Shown piece after piece: positions 51,433 to 60,160 of a DNA stretch of 64,000 nt. Source of the stretch: Fictibacillus enclensis. Its GTDB lineage: Bacteria > Bacillota > Bacilli > Bacillales > Fictibacillaceae. Within the stretch, counting starts at the first letter, position 1. Every line of letters begins with the position of its first letter. The notes beneath the pieces are model-generated. The model was given only the letters and a program-made list of their open reading frames with translations, had not been told where the DNA came from and made no database searches. The stretch lies in NCBI RefSeq assembly GCF_001457035.1, contig NZ_KQ758619.1, forward strand, positions 62,001 through 126,000. Reading direction: 5' to 3'. A program made the position numbers and the translations under genes.

Positions 51433-51930
51433 TTATCGATAGTTAATGAACTGTACATCAATCGGCAAATCTGCCTGGCGGATGGCCGAGATGATCTGCT
51501 GAAGATCGTCCCGGCTTTTGCCCGATACCCGCACTTGGTCATCCTGGACCTGGCTTTTTACCTTAACACCGGAATTTTTGATGATCGTGTTGATCTTTTT
51601 GGCATTATCTTTGTCAATGCCCTGTACAAGCTTGGCACGCTGGCGCACCGTTCCACCTGACGCCTGCTCGATTTTGGAATAATCCAGGTTTTTAATGGGA
51701 ACTTCACGCTTGATCAGTTTGCTGATCAATACGTCCTTCAACTGCTCCATTTTGTATTCATCATCGGAAACCAGTGTGAGCTCCTCGCTGCTTTTGTCCA
51801 GGGAAATGTCACTTTTGCTTCCCTTAAAATCATAGCGGTTTTTAATTTCTTTCATCGCGATGTTAATCGCATTGTCCACCTCGGAAAGGTCAACCTTTGA
51901 AACAATGTCAAATGAGCTTTCTTTACTCAA
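51433..51930 (-). CDS. yajQ: YajQ-family nucleotide (cyclic di-GMP) binding protein
   Basis: 165 residues. [35 protein letters not shown] and [11 protein letters not shown] are YajQ motifs. The protein has two ferredoxin-like halves; some proteobacterial members bind c-di-GMP, the role in Bacillus is not clear. TTG 51930 is chosen because AAGGAGG lies 8 nt upstream and it gives the usual family length; an ATG 30 nt upstream precedes that site. Confidence 0.92.
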   Translation of the reverse strand: MSKESSFDIVSKVDLSEVDNAINIAMKEIKNRYDFKGSKSDISLDKSSEELTLVSDDEYKMEQLKDVLISKLIKREVPIKNLDYSKIEQASGGTVRQRAKLVQGIDKDNAKKINTIIKNSGVKVKSQVQDDQVRVSGKSRDDLQQIISAIRQADLPIDVQFINYR

Positions 51931-52117
51931 TCGATCCGCCTCCTTTATGTAATCTATCAATCTTCTATACTCATATTATATTAGCTGACCATAGTTTTGA
52001 CAAAATCCTGTAAAAATATAATGGGGGCCCTTGCGATAATGATGAATCCTATCAAAAGAGACCAACTTACGAGTGGATTGTCTAGGGCGAAAAGGTTATC
52101 CGAGTGAATCCTCAATA

Positions 52118-52163
52118 AAACAAAAAGGAGGCAGACTTCATGAAAGAAGTCCGCCTCTTTTAC
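52118..52163 (-). terminator. Terminator of yflT-like gene
   Basis: On the minus strand AAAAGAGGCGGACTTC and GAAGTCTGCCTCCTTTT pair around TTTCAT, with T tail. The ~190 bp up to yajQ contain no other supported gene. Confidence 0.85.
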
Positions 52164-52169
52164 CTATGA

Positions 52170-52520
52170 TTAAACCCAAGTATCCAAGTTGTTTTCACCT
52201 TTAACGAGTACAAGCACTTTTCCCTGATCAAGCTTCTTTTCGTATTCATCGGCTTCCAAAGAGCTTAAGCCGATCTCTTCTAATTTACTGCGAAGCTCAT
52301 CTCCACGTTTTCGGAAGACATTTTTAATGGCAGTTCCGAGTCCTTGTTCAGGAGTACCAATGGTGTTGGCATCTGCTGCATCAGCGATCGCCCTGGTATC
52401 ATCCTTTTCATGAGCAAGTACATAGACGTCTTCCTGGTCAATTCCTCTTGTTTCAAGTTCCTGAACAGCAGTAATGACTTCCTGGTCTGTTGTAAATTCA
52501 CGTACTAATGGTTTTGCCAT
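52170..52520 (-). CDS. yflT: General stress protein (YflT/heat-induced family)
   Basis: 116 residues. PLVREFTTDQEVITAVQELETRG, DVYVLAHEKDDT and LGSSLEADEYEKKL-like (GLSSLEADEYEKKLDQGKVLVLV) are YflT-family motifs; in B. subtilis the gene belongs to the SigB general stress regulon. AAGGAGGTATTTTACCC precedes ATG. A 16-codon ORF ends exactly where this ribosome binding site begins. Confidence 0.85.
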   Translation of the reverse strand: MAKPLVREFTTDQEVITAVQELETRGIDQEDVYVLAHEKDDTRAIADAADANTIGTPEQGLGTAIKNVFRKRGDELRSKLEEIGLSSLEADEYEKKLDQGKVLVLVKGENNLDTWV

Positions 52521-52535
52521 GGGTAAAATACCTCC

Positions 52536-52586
52536 TTATAATTCGTTACAGTTGTTCAATACACGTTTTCCGGATGTGATAAACAT
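52536..52586 (-). CDS. Possible 16-residue leader ORF upstream of yflT
   Basis: MFITSGKRVLNNCNEL, with a strong AAGGAGG 8 nt before its ATG (52586). Its TAA (52538-52536) overlaps the AAGGAGG of yflT. The good ribosome binding site and exact placement suggest that it is translated and coupled to yflT. No family can be assigned. Confidence 0.5.
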   Translation of the reverse strand: MFITSGKRVLNNCNEL

Positions 52587-52604
52587 GGAAGAATCCTCCT
52601 TGGT

Positions 52605-52630
52605 GTTTGAGTCGCCTTTGTTTAGGGGAA
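52605..52630 (+). promoter_or_regulatory. Candidate SigB promoter of the small membrane-protein gene
   Basis: GTTTGA, 14-nt spacer, GGGGAA; the SigB consensus is GTTTAA-N12/15-GGGTAT. It ends 40 nt before the next ATG. Confidence 0.45.
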
Positions 52631-52670
52631 AATAATGCATATAAAACAGTAAAGAAAGGATGAGAGACAA

Positions 52671-52820
52671 ATGTTATGGACCATTATTGGAATACTGATC
52701 CTGCTTTGGATATTAGGCCTTGTATTCAAAATTGCGGGCGGCCTTATTCATATTCTCCTGATCGCAGCGGTTATCGTTCTGATCTTTAAATTCATCAAAG
52801 GACGAGCAACGAGACATTAG
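52671..52820 (+). CDS. Small lmo0937-family membrane protein
   Basis: 49 residues: MLWTIIGILILLWILGLVFK, then IAGGLIHILLIAAVIVLIFK and a basic end FIKGRATRH. Two membrane helices with the GG.IH.LL.IA motif identify the lmo0937 family of stress-associated tiny membrane proteins. AAAGGATGAGAGACAA before the ATG and a strong terminator after the stop. Too short for common ORF cut-offs. Confidence 0.88.
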   Translation: MLWTIIGILILLWILGLVFKIAGGLIHILLIAAVIVLIFKFIKGRATRH

Positions 52821-52849
52821 TGACAAAATTTAACAAATAATAATCAAAA

Positions 52850-52885
52850 AGAAACTGCCGGCCTATTCAGCCGGCAGTTTTTTAG
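52850..52885 (+). terminator. Terminator of the lmo0937-family gene
   Basis: AAACTGCCGGC and GCCGGCAGTTT pair around CTATTCA, followed by T tract. Confidence 0.95.
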
Positions 52886-52968
52886 TGCCATTTTCTTTGT
52901 TTAAAAGTGAACGATAAAACAAAACATAGGTGAAACGTACCGATTTACTTAGGTGTTTTTCCTTATTT

Positions 52969-52985
52969 TTTACAAAAAATTAACA
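52969..52985 (+). promoter_or_regulatory. Candidate PhoP boxes upstream of yfkN-like gene
   Basis: TTTACA (52969-52974), 5 A, TTAACA (52980-52985). Same two boxes and spacing as at 30754-30770. A TATAAT lies at about 53035-53040. Confidence 0.5.
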
Positions 52986-53084
52986 CATTTACCTTTATTT
53001 TATCAATAAAGTCTTTTATTTTTATTTTCAAAATATATAATGAGATTGGCAGCAAAATAACTAAAAGACTTTAGGGGGATACAT

Positions 53085-56000
53085 ATGGGGAAAAAGTCCT
53101 TTTCAGCAATGGGGCGCACATTACTGGCATCAACGATGGCATTATCTGTGCTGGCCTCGCCGTTAACGTTTGATTCAGTGCAGGCAGCAGCCAAAAGCCA
53201 AAAGCAAAGCAAAACGGAAGCCGTTCAGCTAAGAATTTTAGGAACCACGGATATTCACACCCACATCGCCAATTACGATTACTATAAAGATGCTGAAACC
53301 GAAGAGTTCGGCTTGGCCAAAACCGCGACTCTGATCAAGAAGGCAAGAAGCGAATCCAAAAACAGTATGCTTTTTGACAACGGAGACCTGATTCAGGGTA
53401 ACCCTCTTGGCGATTACAAAGCAAAGGTTGACAAGCTGAAACCCGGAGAGGTGCACCCGGTCTACAAAGCGATGAAGCTTTTGGATTATGATGCTGCAAC
53501 GGTTGGAAACCACGAATTCAACTATGGACTTGACTATCTTCAGGAAGTCCTTAATGATGCTCCGTTTCCTTATGTAAATGCCAATGTCTATAAAGATGAC
53601 CATGACAAGAATCCCAACAACGATAAAAACTATTTCAAACCCTATAAAATCATCAAGAAAAAAGTCACCGACCAGCACGGAAGAAAACAAGTCATTAAGG
53701 TAGGCGTAATCGGTGCTGTTGCTCCGCAGATTACTTTGTGGGACAAGGCTAACCTTGATGGAAAAGTCATCACAAAGGATATAGTGGACAGCGTCAAAGC
53801 CAATATTCCTAAAATGAAAAAAGACGGTGCCGACCTCATAGTGGTTCTGGCCCACTCCGGAATCGGCGATGCCGACCGAAAGCAAATGGAAGAGGATGCG
53901 GCTTATGATCTGACAAAGGTCAAAGGCATCGATGCCATTATTTCGGGTCACAACCATAAAACCTTCCCAGGTGATTTTGCAGACCTACCAGGGGTGGATG
54001 AGAAGAACGGAACCATTAACGGCAAGCCTGTCATCATGCCTGGTAACTGGGGCAACCAGCTTGGCGTAATGGATCTCAGTCTTGTTAAGGCTAAAGGAAA
54101 GTGGATGGTTGCCAGAGCGAAGACGCAGCTTAGAGCAGTCTACGACAAAAATACGAAGAAAAGTCTTGCGAAAACCGATGAAAGCATCATAAGGGCGATC
54201 AAAAAGGACCATCAGGGAACGATTGATTATGTCCGCCAGCCAGTCGGACAAACGACGGCAGACATTAACAGCTACTTTGCACTCGTACAAGATGATCCAT
54301 CGATTCAAATCGTAACCAACGCGCAAAAGTGGTACGTTGAAAAGCAATTAAAAGGAACAAAGGATGAAGGCCTTCCAGTTCTTTCTGCAGGAGCGCCATT
54401 TAAAGCAGGCGGCCGAAACGGAGCCAGCTATTATACCAATATTCCAAAAGGAACCATTGCGATTAAAAACGTTTCTGACTTGTATTTGTATCCGAATACG
54501 GTTGCGACCGTTAAGGTAAAAGGATCAGACGTAAAAGAATGGCTTGAAATGTCTGCGGGACAGTTCAATACCATTGATGCATCCAAAAAAGAGGAACAAC
54601 AGCTTGTTAACAATGATTTCCCAACCTACAATTTTGATGTCATTGATGGCGTAACTTATGATATCGATGTGACACAGCCGGCGAGATATGATAAAGACGG
54701 AAATGTCATTCATGGAGACAGCAGCCGTATCAAAAATCTTCAGTACAACGGCAAACCAATCGACAACAACCAGGAATTTATCGTGGCAACTAATAACTAT
54801 CGTGCGAGCGGTCTGTTCCCGGGCGTGAAAAACAAATCCGAAGTAAATCTGTATCCGGATGAAAACCGGCAAGTGATCATCGATTATATCCGCGATCTTG
54901 GCACAATCGACCCTTCAGCCGACCAAAACTGGAAGTTCGCGCCTGTTGCAGGAGAACCAAGTGTAACATTTGAGTCTGCACCGGATGCACAGAACGCTGT
55001 TCCGGCAGATGGGTCCATCAAATACGAGGGAGCCGCTGCAGAAGGGTTCGCTAAATATTCGTATAAATTGAAAAAGCTGCAAAACATCAGTGTACAGCTT
55101 TTGGGCATTAATGATTTTCATGGACAGCTCGACACCTTCAATGCAAAACTGAATGCCGGAGGAGCGGAATATTTGGCTGCCTACTTAAAGCAGCGTGAAG
55201 CCACGAACCCGAACACTCTTCTTCTCCATGCGGGTGATGCGGTTGGCGCAAGTTCCCCGGTATCCGCATTGCTTCAGGATGAGCCTACGATCCGCTTTTT
55301 AAACAAGCTTGGATTTGATGCAGGGACCCTCGGAAACCATGAATTTGATGAAGGTGTAAAAGAAATGCTCCGCCTCATCAAAGGAGGAAGCCACCCCAAA
55401 ACCGAAGCGAAGTACGGACCGTTTGAAGGAGCCAACTTCCCGTATGTTGCAGCAAATGTTTTGGATTCGAAGACAGGCCAGCCGATCCTTGATCCGTATG
55501 TGATTAAAGAAGTTGGCGGAGCTAAAATCGGAATTATCGGGGTTGTTTTGTCTGATACGCCAAGCATTGTGATCCCGAGCGGGGTAGAAGGTGTAGTCTT
55601 TACAGATGAAGCGGAAGCCATTAATAAGTACGCGAAGGAACTTGAAAATAAAGGTGTGAAATCCATTGTTGTGCTTGCCCATAACCCGGCAACCTCTACA
55701 GCAGACGGGCAAAACGCTACGGGTGAGCTGGTTGATATCGCCAATAAAGTAGATGATGAAGTGGATGTGATGTTCGGCGGCCATAATCATGCGCTGACTA
55801 ATGCTGTCGTCGACAACAAGCTTCTTGTTCAGTCCTATTCGTCAGGAACGGCTTTCTCGGATGTGGATTTGGAAATTGATCCTGTAACTCAGGATATTGT
55901 TAAGAAAAAAGCGGAAGTCGTTAATGTAGACCGCAGCAAGATTGCACCAGATTCTGAAATTAAGGCATTTGTAGACCATTATGTGGCAGACGTGGCTCCT

Positions 56001-56582
56001 ATTTTGAATGAAGTGATTGGAACCACTCCAAACTATATCAGCAAAGACATTAATGCAGACGGGGAATCCACAATGGGGAACCTGATCGCAGATTCAATGA
56101 AGGCCCAAACCGGAACGGATTTTGCCTTTATGAACCCGGGAGGCGTACGGGCTGATATTGATGCGGGAGAAATTACATGGAAGGAAGCTTTCACCGTGCA
56201 GCCTTTCGGCAATGATCTCGTAACTATGGATTTGACCGGCGCCCAGGTAAAAAGCCTGCTGGAAGAACAATGGGCGGATCCAACCCGTGCTAAAATTTTG
56301 CAGATCTCTGGATTGAAGTTCACCTATGACGATTCAAAACCTGCAGGTGAACGGATTGTGAGCATTACGCTTCCAGATGGAACGGCTGTGGATGCAGCCA
56401 AAACGTATTCTGTTACGGTGAATAATTTTATGGCCGGCGGCGGAGATGGGTACACAACGTTACTTGATGGTAAAAACTCAAGTGTAAACATTGTGGACCT
56501 AGATGCTCTCGTCAAATACATCAAAGCCAAAGGAAGCGTTGATCCAAAAATCGAAGGAAGAATCACAAAGCTTAACAAGTAA
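53085..56582 (+). CDS. yfkN: YfkN-like secreted bifunctional cyclic phosphodiesterase/nucleotidase
   Basis: 1165 residues. Signal peptide (TLLASTMALSVLASPLTFDSVQAAA, in part). Two complete metallophosphoesterase plus 5'-nucleotidase C units: unit 1 begins LRILGTTDIHTHI, with DNGDLIQGNP, GNHEFNYG and SGHNHKTF; unit 2 (from ~660) begins VQLLGINDFHGQLD with HAGDAVGASSP, GNHEFDEG and GGHNHAL, followed by NPGGVRADI and NNFMAGGGDGY. B. subtilis YfkN (2',3'-cyclic phosphodiesterase/nucleotidase) is about 1460 residues and carries a wall-anchor signal; here the protein ends after the second unit (RITKLNK), so it is probably released. It scavenges phosphate from extracellular nucleotides. Confidence 0.92.
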   Translation: MGKKSFSAMGRTLLASTMALSVLASPLTFDSVQAAAKSQKQSKTEAVQLRILGTTDIHTHIANYDYYKDAETEEFGLAKTATLIKKARSESKNSMLFDNGDLIQGNPLGDYKAKVDKLKPGEVHPVYKAMKLLDYDAATVGNHEFNYGLDYLQEVLNDAPFPYVNANVYKDDHDKNPNNDKNYFKPYKIIKKKVTDQHGRKQVIKVGVIGAVAPQITLWDKANLDGKVITKDIVDSVKANIPKMKKDGADLIVVLAHSGIGDADRKQMEEDAAYDLTKVKGIDAIISGHNHKTFPGDFADLPGVDEKNGTINGKPVIMPGNWGNQLGVMDLSLVKAKGKWMVARAKTQLRAVYDKNTKKSLAKTDESIIRAIKKDHQGTIDYVRQPVGQTTADINSYFALVQDDPSIQIVTNAQKWYVEKQLKGTKDEGLPVLSAGAPFKAGGRNGASYYTNIPKGTIAIKNVSDLYLYPNTVATVKVKGSDVKEWLEMSAGQFNTIDASKKEEQQLVNNDFPTYNFDVIDGVTYDIDVTQPARYDKDGNVIHGDSSRIKNLQYNGKPIDNNQEFIVATNNYRASGLFPGVKNKSEVNLYPDENRQVIIDYIRDLGTIDPSADQNWKFAPVAGEPSVTFESAPDAQNAVPADGSIKYEGAAAEGFAKYSYKLKKLQNISVQLLGINDFHGQLDTFNAKLNAGGAEYLAAYLKQREATNPNTLLLHAGDAVGASSPVSALLQDEPTIRFLNKLGFDAGTLGNHEFDEGVKEMLRLIKGGSHPKTEAKYGPFEGANFPYVAANVLDSKTGQPILDPYVIKEVGGAKIGIIGVVLSDTPSIVIPSGVEGVVFTDEAEAINKYAKELENKGVKSIVVLAHNPATSTADGQNATGELVDIANKVDDEVDVMFGGHNHALTNAVVDNKLLVQSYSSGTAFSDVDLEIDPVTQDIVKKKAEVVNVDRSKIAPDSEIKAFVDHYVADVAPILNEVIGTTPNYISKDINADGESTMGNLIADSMKAQTGTDFAFMNPGGVRADIDAGEITWKEAFTVQPFGNDLVTMDLTGAQVKSLLEEQWADPTRAKILQISGLKFTYDDSKPAGERIVSITLPDGTAVDAAKTYSVTVNNFMAGGGDGYTTLLDGKNSSVNIVDLDALVKYIKAKGSVDPKIEGRITKLNK

Positions 56583-56598
56583 TTTGCATCAAACATTG

Positions 56599-56629
56599 AA
56601 ACCAGCTCAGCACCCGAGCTGGTTTTTTC
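56599..56629 (+). terminator. Terminator of yfkN-like gene
   Basis: AACCAGCTC and GAGCTGGTT pair around AGCACCC, followed by T6. Confidence 0.93.
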
Positions 56630-56710
56630 TTGTCCGTGCTGTAAGTACGCTCTGTAACTTGTGATATAATCCAGTTATTGGCGCACTTTTCGTACAAAGG
56701 AGTCATGATT

Positions 56711-58297
56711 GTGAATGAATACCGTTCAGAGCAAATCGATGTAATAAAAGGAAGAAATCATCTTTTGTATAAGGTGCTGTGGGGCTTCTTTATCGTGGAT
56801 CTTCTTATCGATTTTTGGGTTGATCCAGAGATCGCCTTATTTATGCTGCCGCTTGGTGCTGTTGTCTTTGGTATTGTTACATATCTGGCTATCAGTAACA
56901 GGCATCCTGTCTTCACCATGTATTTTACCGTTTCGAGTTTTTACTTTTTTCTGTTTTGCCTTTTATGGGTGCAGCCCATTATGGTGAATTACCTCTATAT
57001 ATGGTTTTGTTTTATATTGAGCACCATTTATCATCAGTACCGTGTGATTGTCTATGCCGGAGTTCTGTCGATTGCCATGTCTTCCTATTTCTTTTTGGCC
57101 GATAGAGAGCTTTTTGCCAATGTGGAAGACTTTGATCTTATTTTTATCATCCTGTTTTTTGTATTTGTAACGCTTTTTTTCAGCCTGTCTTCCCAGTTCA
57201 CGGAAACGCTCCGTCTGAATTCCGAGAAACGCGAAAAACAGACGGCAAGTAAGCTGACAGAAACAAGAGAATATTTTCATTCCATCATCTCGCAAACCGC
57301 GGATGCCATTCTGGTGCAAAGTAAAAATGGCGATGTAATGACAGTGAACAGAGCATTTCTCGAGCTGTATGGATGGAATGAGGAGGAAATGAGAAATATT
57401 CCTTTTCAGCATATTCCTGCCACGCAAAAGACGGTGTTCAATGAGGTGTTAAGCAAAATTGTAAATGGAGAAGCCGTTTCGGGGTATGAAATGGTCAATC
57501 AAAAAAAATCAGGCGAGCTGTTCCCTGTTTCAGTCACCTTTTCCCCGATTCGGAATGTGGATGGCTCAATCAGGGCCATTGCAGGGATATACCGGGACAT
57601 TACGGAAGCAAAAAGGACAGAAGAATTAATTATACAATCTGAAAAATTATCGGTGATCGGCCAGCTGGCGGCAGGTGTGGCACACGAAATCAGGAACCCG
57701 TTGGCGATCTTGTCAGGATTTGTGCAATTTATGCGGGAGGAAAAAATCTCTGAAGAGTACACCGGAATCATGCTGACAGAAATCAACCGGATGAATCAAA
57801 TACTTGAAGAATATATGCAGCTGGCCAAGGCGAAACCGTTTACCACAAGCGAGCTGGATCTCACCGCTCTTGTTAAAGAAACGCTTGTATTAATGGAAGC
57901 TTTCGCAAGCCTTTCAAATATATCCATCCATTATACAATGCAGGCCGATAACTGCATGATAAAAGGAGATGCCAATTCCCTGAAGCAGGTATTAATCAAT
58001 CTGATAAAAAATGCTGTTGAAGCCTCCGAGCAGGGAAGCAAGATTGAGGTTATCGTTAAACGGACGAACGGTTATGCCACCATTGAAGTAAAGGACGAGG
58101 GACAGGGGCTTGCTCATGAAGACTTAAAAAGACTGGGAGAGCCATTCTTTACAAAAAAAGAAACCGGAACAGGTCTCGGTTTGATGGTGAGCTTTAAAAT
58201 TATCGAACTGCATCAAGGAGAAATTACAGTGACGAGTGAACCTAATACAGGCACCATCTTTTCCGTTATGCTCCCTGAGCTTAATAAAAACAAGTAA
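56711..58297 (+). CDS. PAS-domain sensor histidine kinase (sporulation kinase-like)
   Basis: 528 residues. Five to six membrane helices in the first ~165 residues, a short coiled linker, PAS domain (~180-300; TADAILVQSKNGDVMTVNRA, ELYGWNEEEMRNIP, GIYRDITEAKR), HisKA with phosphoacceptor in AAGVAHEIRNPLAILSGF and ATPase motifs LINLIKNAVEAS, VKDEGQGL, GTGLGLMVSFKIIE. The AHEIRNPL form of H-box and lack of a partner regulator are typical for kinases that feed the Spo0 phosphorelay (KinB/C/E type). Start GTG 56711 is 8 nt after AAAGGAG. Confidence 0.88.
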   Translation: MNEYRSEQIDVIKGRNHLLYKVLWGFFIVDLLIDFWVDPEIALFMLPLGAVVFGIVTYLAISNRHPVFTMYFTVSSFYFFLFCLLWVQPIMVNYLYIWFCFILSTIYHQYRVIVYAGVLSIAMSSYFFLADRELFANVEDFDLIFIILFFVFVTLFFSLSSQFTETLRLNSEKREKQTASKLTETREYFHSIISQTADAILVQSKNGDVMTVNRAFLELYGWNEEEMRNIPFQHIPATQKTVFNEVLSKIVNGEAVSGYEMVNQKKSGELFPVSVTFSPIRNVDGSIRAIAGIYRDITEAKRTEELIIQSEKLSVIGQLAAGVAHEIRNPLAILSGFVQFMREEKISEEYTGIMLTEINRMNQILEEYMQLAKAKPFTTSELDLTALVKETLVLMEAFASLSNISIHYTMQADNCMIKGDANSLKQVLINLIKNAVEASEQGSKIEVIVKRTNGYATIEVKDEGQGLAHEDLKRLGEPFFTKKETGTGLGLMVSFKIIELHQGEITVTSEPNTGTIFSVMLPELNKNK

Positions 58298-58336
58298 AAA
58301 AGGAACAGCTGCATATGCAGGCTGTTCCTTTTTCCT
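58296..58336. terminator. Bidirectional terminator between kinase and carbonic anhydrase genes
   Basis: AAAAAGGAACAGC-TGCAT and ATGCAG-GCTGTTCCTTTTT pair with almost no loop; convergent genes on both sides. Confidence 0.92.
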
Positions 58337-58339
58337 TTA

Positions 58340-58909
58340 TTATCCGTTGTTTTTGTAGCCATCGATGACCACATCAAGCTTTCCTGTCTCAGGGTCGATA
58401 ACAAGGCCATGGACGGGGACTGATTGGGGAAGCAATGGGTGGTGCTTTACAAGATTAACGCTGCTTTCCACGGCATCCTCTACCTTATCAAATCCTCTGA
58501 GCCACTGGTTGAGGTCCATCCCTGAGTATTTCAACGTGTTAAGCGTTTCTTCGGTGATGCCCTTGCCTTTCATTTTTTCCATGAAATCGTCCGGGTTCAT
58601 GGCGCTCATACCACAGTCATGGTGGCCGATGACACACACCTCAGACGCTTTTAAGGCGTAAATGGCAACCAGGATGCTTCTCATAACGCTTCCGAATGGA
58701 TGGGCGATAATAGCTCCCGCCGTTTTAATAATTTTTACGTCGCCGTTTTTTACATTCATAGCTTGAGGAAGCAGCTCCGTAAGCCTGGTATCCATACATG
58801 AAATAATGACCAGCTTTTTCTCTGGATACTTGGTTGCTTCATATTTTTCATACTCTTTATTCGCCACGAATTTCTCGTTAAACGATAGGATTTCATTTAG
58901 AATTGCCAC
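58340..58909 (-). CDS. Beta-class carbonic anhydrase
   Basis: 189 residues. Zinc ligands in VIISCMDTRL (C38, with D40 and R42) and VIGHHDCGMSAMN (His and Cys). Interconverts CO2 and bicarbonate for carboxylation reactions. Start is GTG 58909 after GGAGGGAAAACAGAC. The 380 bp between here and 59289 hold no other gene; a TATAAT at 59154-59159 without good -35 may start the next transcript. Confidence 0.93.
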   Translation of the reverse strand: MAILNEILSFNEKFVANKEYEKYEATKYPEKKLVIISCMDTRLTELLPQAMNVKNGDVKIIKTAGAIIAHPFGSVMRSILVAIYALKASEVCVIGHHDCGMSAMNPDDFMEKMKGKGITEETLNTLKYSGMDLNQWLRGFDKVEDAVESSVNLVKHHPLLPQSVPVHGLVIDPETGKLDVVIDGYKNNG

Positions 58910-59288
58910 GTCTGTTTTCCCTCCATTTTATTATACTGTTATCTATTTTAGCGAATTTCCCGCAAAAATCAAAATTTCTATTGTTTTTATTAGACGAAAC
59001 AAGCCTGTTATCGATAAAAAAACAGGGAGTTGGAACGCGTGTTTGCAGGCTGGTCATTAAAATCCTTCGTTTTTTGTAGGACAACGAAAACATATGTAGG
59101 AAAAAAACAAGCAAACCAAGCACATTGTGACAAACATTTCCATTGTCTCTTCGTATAATCAAACTATCAAGAACATAAGCATATAGGTTACTCCAACATC
59201 ATGTCAGGAAGGAAGGGGGACAGGCAGAAGGAAGACGGAAGATCATCCATTTAAAATAGATGGACCAATTAAAAGGGGGATAACGGAT

Positions 59289-59522
59289 ATGGAATCCATG
59301 TATTTACTTGCTATTATTCTATTTACGGTGAATGTGATGTTTCAAAAAGCGGTTGCTTTGATGGTGACAAGAGTGGAACAAGCCGTTCTGGTGAATGAGC
59401 AAAAATTCAAACTGACGGGCTTACTGGCCAAGATGGTGAAAAAGAAGGAACGGCCTTTCCTGACTAAGATCAATGTCTTTGCTCGCGAACGACGCAATGT
59501 GCAGTGGGTGGATACCTCTTAA
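59289..59522 (+). CDS. Small single-helix membrane protein of unknown function
   Basis: 77 residues: one N-terminal membrane helix (MYLLAIILFTVNVMFQKAVA) and a basic cytoplasmic tail (KMVKKKERPFLTKINVFARE). No family recognised. AAAGGGGGATAACGGAT precedes the ATG. Confidence 0.6.
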   Translation: MESMYLLAIILFTVNVMFQKAVALMVTRVEQAVLVNEQKFKLTGLLAKMVKKKERPFLTKINVFARERRNVQWVDTS

Positions 59523-59568
59523 CTAACATAAAAGTGAATGAAATATGAGGGGAGAGGGTAAATGGCAA

Positions 59569-59706
59569 ATGATATTACTTAGGATGGCTAGATATTATTT
59601 AGTAATACTTAAAGAGTTTGATCAACAAAAAGGGCATTCTGCTGGCAGATCCAAACGTCTTATAAAACGAATAATTCATATTGTTTTGCGGCCTGGATCA
59701 CCGTGA
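59569..59706 (+). CDS. Possible 45-residue basic peptide ORF
   Basis: ATG 59569, with GAGAGGG about 10 nt upstream, opens MILLRMARYYLVILKEFDQQ and a basic end ending LRPGSP. A competing six-codon ORF begins at 59562. No homologue is recognised and coding signal cannot be judged from one short sequence. Otherwise 59523-59836 shows only a weak hairpin with T tract (59746-59775). Confidence 0.25.
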   Translation: MILLRMARYYLVILKEFDQQKGHSAGRSKRLIKRIIHIVLRPGSP

Positions 59707-59836
59707 GCCTCTATGAATTAAATAATTATGCGCGGAGTATGTCGGGCAGTCTCTTTAGGGCTGTCTTTTTTTCGTGTGCAAAAAATATGGTAGAATAAAA
59801 TTACCATTAAAGGCTACTAAAAAAGGAGAACACGCT

Positions 59837-60115
59837 ATGAGTATTTCTCTCCGTCACATTATTAATCAGATGGAAAAGCATGTGAATGAATTAAAACAGC
59901 TGCCGGAACGGTCTTCCAAAGTGAAAGAGCATGCAGCCGCGATTCGTGCGCTGAGTGACCTGATGCTGGATGCCGGTGAAACGACTGAAGAGAACCAGTG
60001 GACACCACCCTCTCAAATTTCCGCCCCTCCAGGTTTTTCAGGAACGTTGCCTAAAAAACCACAGAAAATGGATGATGATGAGGACGGCAATGGTGAATCG
60101 ATCTTTGATTTTTAA
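59837..60115 (+). CDS. ywdI: YwdI-like (DUF5327) protein
   Basis: 92 residues. SISLRHIINQMEKHVNELKQ and VKEHAAAIRALSDLML form a short helical domain; a Pro-rich linker and acidic end (DDDEDGNGESIFDF) follow. This matches YwdI/DUF5327, of unknown function. AAAAGGAGAACACGCT precedes ATG 59837; the open frame runs 63 nt upstream without another site. Confidence 0.8.
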   Translation: MSISLRHIINQMEKHVNELKQLPERSSKVKEHAAAIRALSDLMLDAGETTEENQWTPPSQISAPPGFSGTLPKKPQKMDDDEDGNGESIFDF

Positions 60116-60160
60116 AAAAGCTCATTCCCTAAATTAAAAAGGGATGAGCTTTTTCTTTAA
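60113..60160. terminator. Bidirectional terminator between ywdI and GH13 gene
   Basis: AAAAAGCTCATTCCCT and AGGGATGAGCTTTTT pair around AAATTAAAA. Confidence 0.92.

Noticed and set aside
52050-52110. 21-codon ORF beginning MNPIKRDQ upstream of the yflT terminator
   Set aside because: No ribosome binding site and no resemblance to a known peptide.
53238-53957. 239-codon ORF on the minus strand
   Set aside because: Antisense to the first catalytic unit of the YfkN-like gene.
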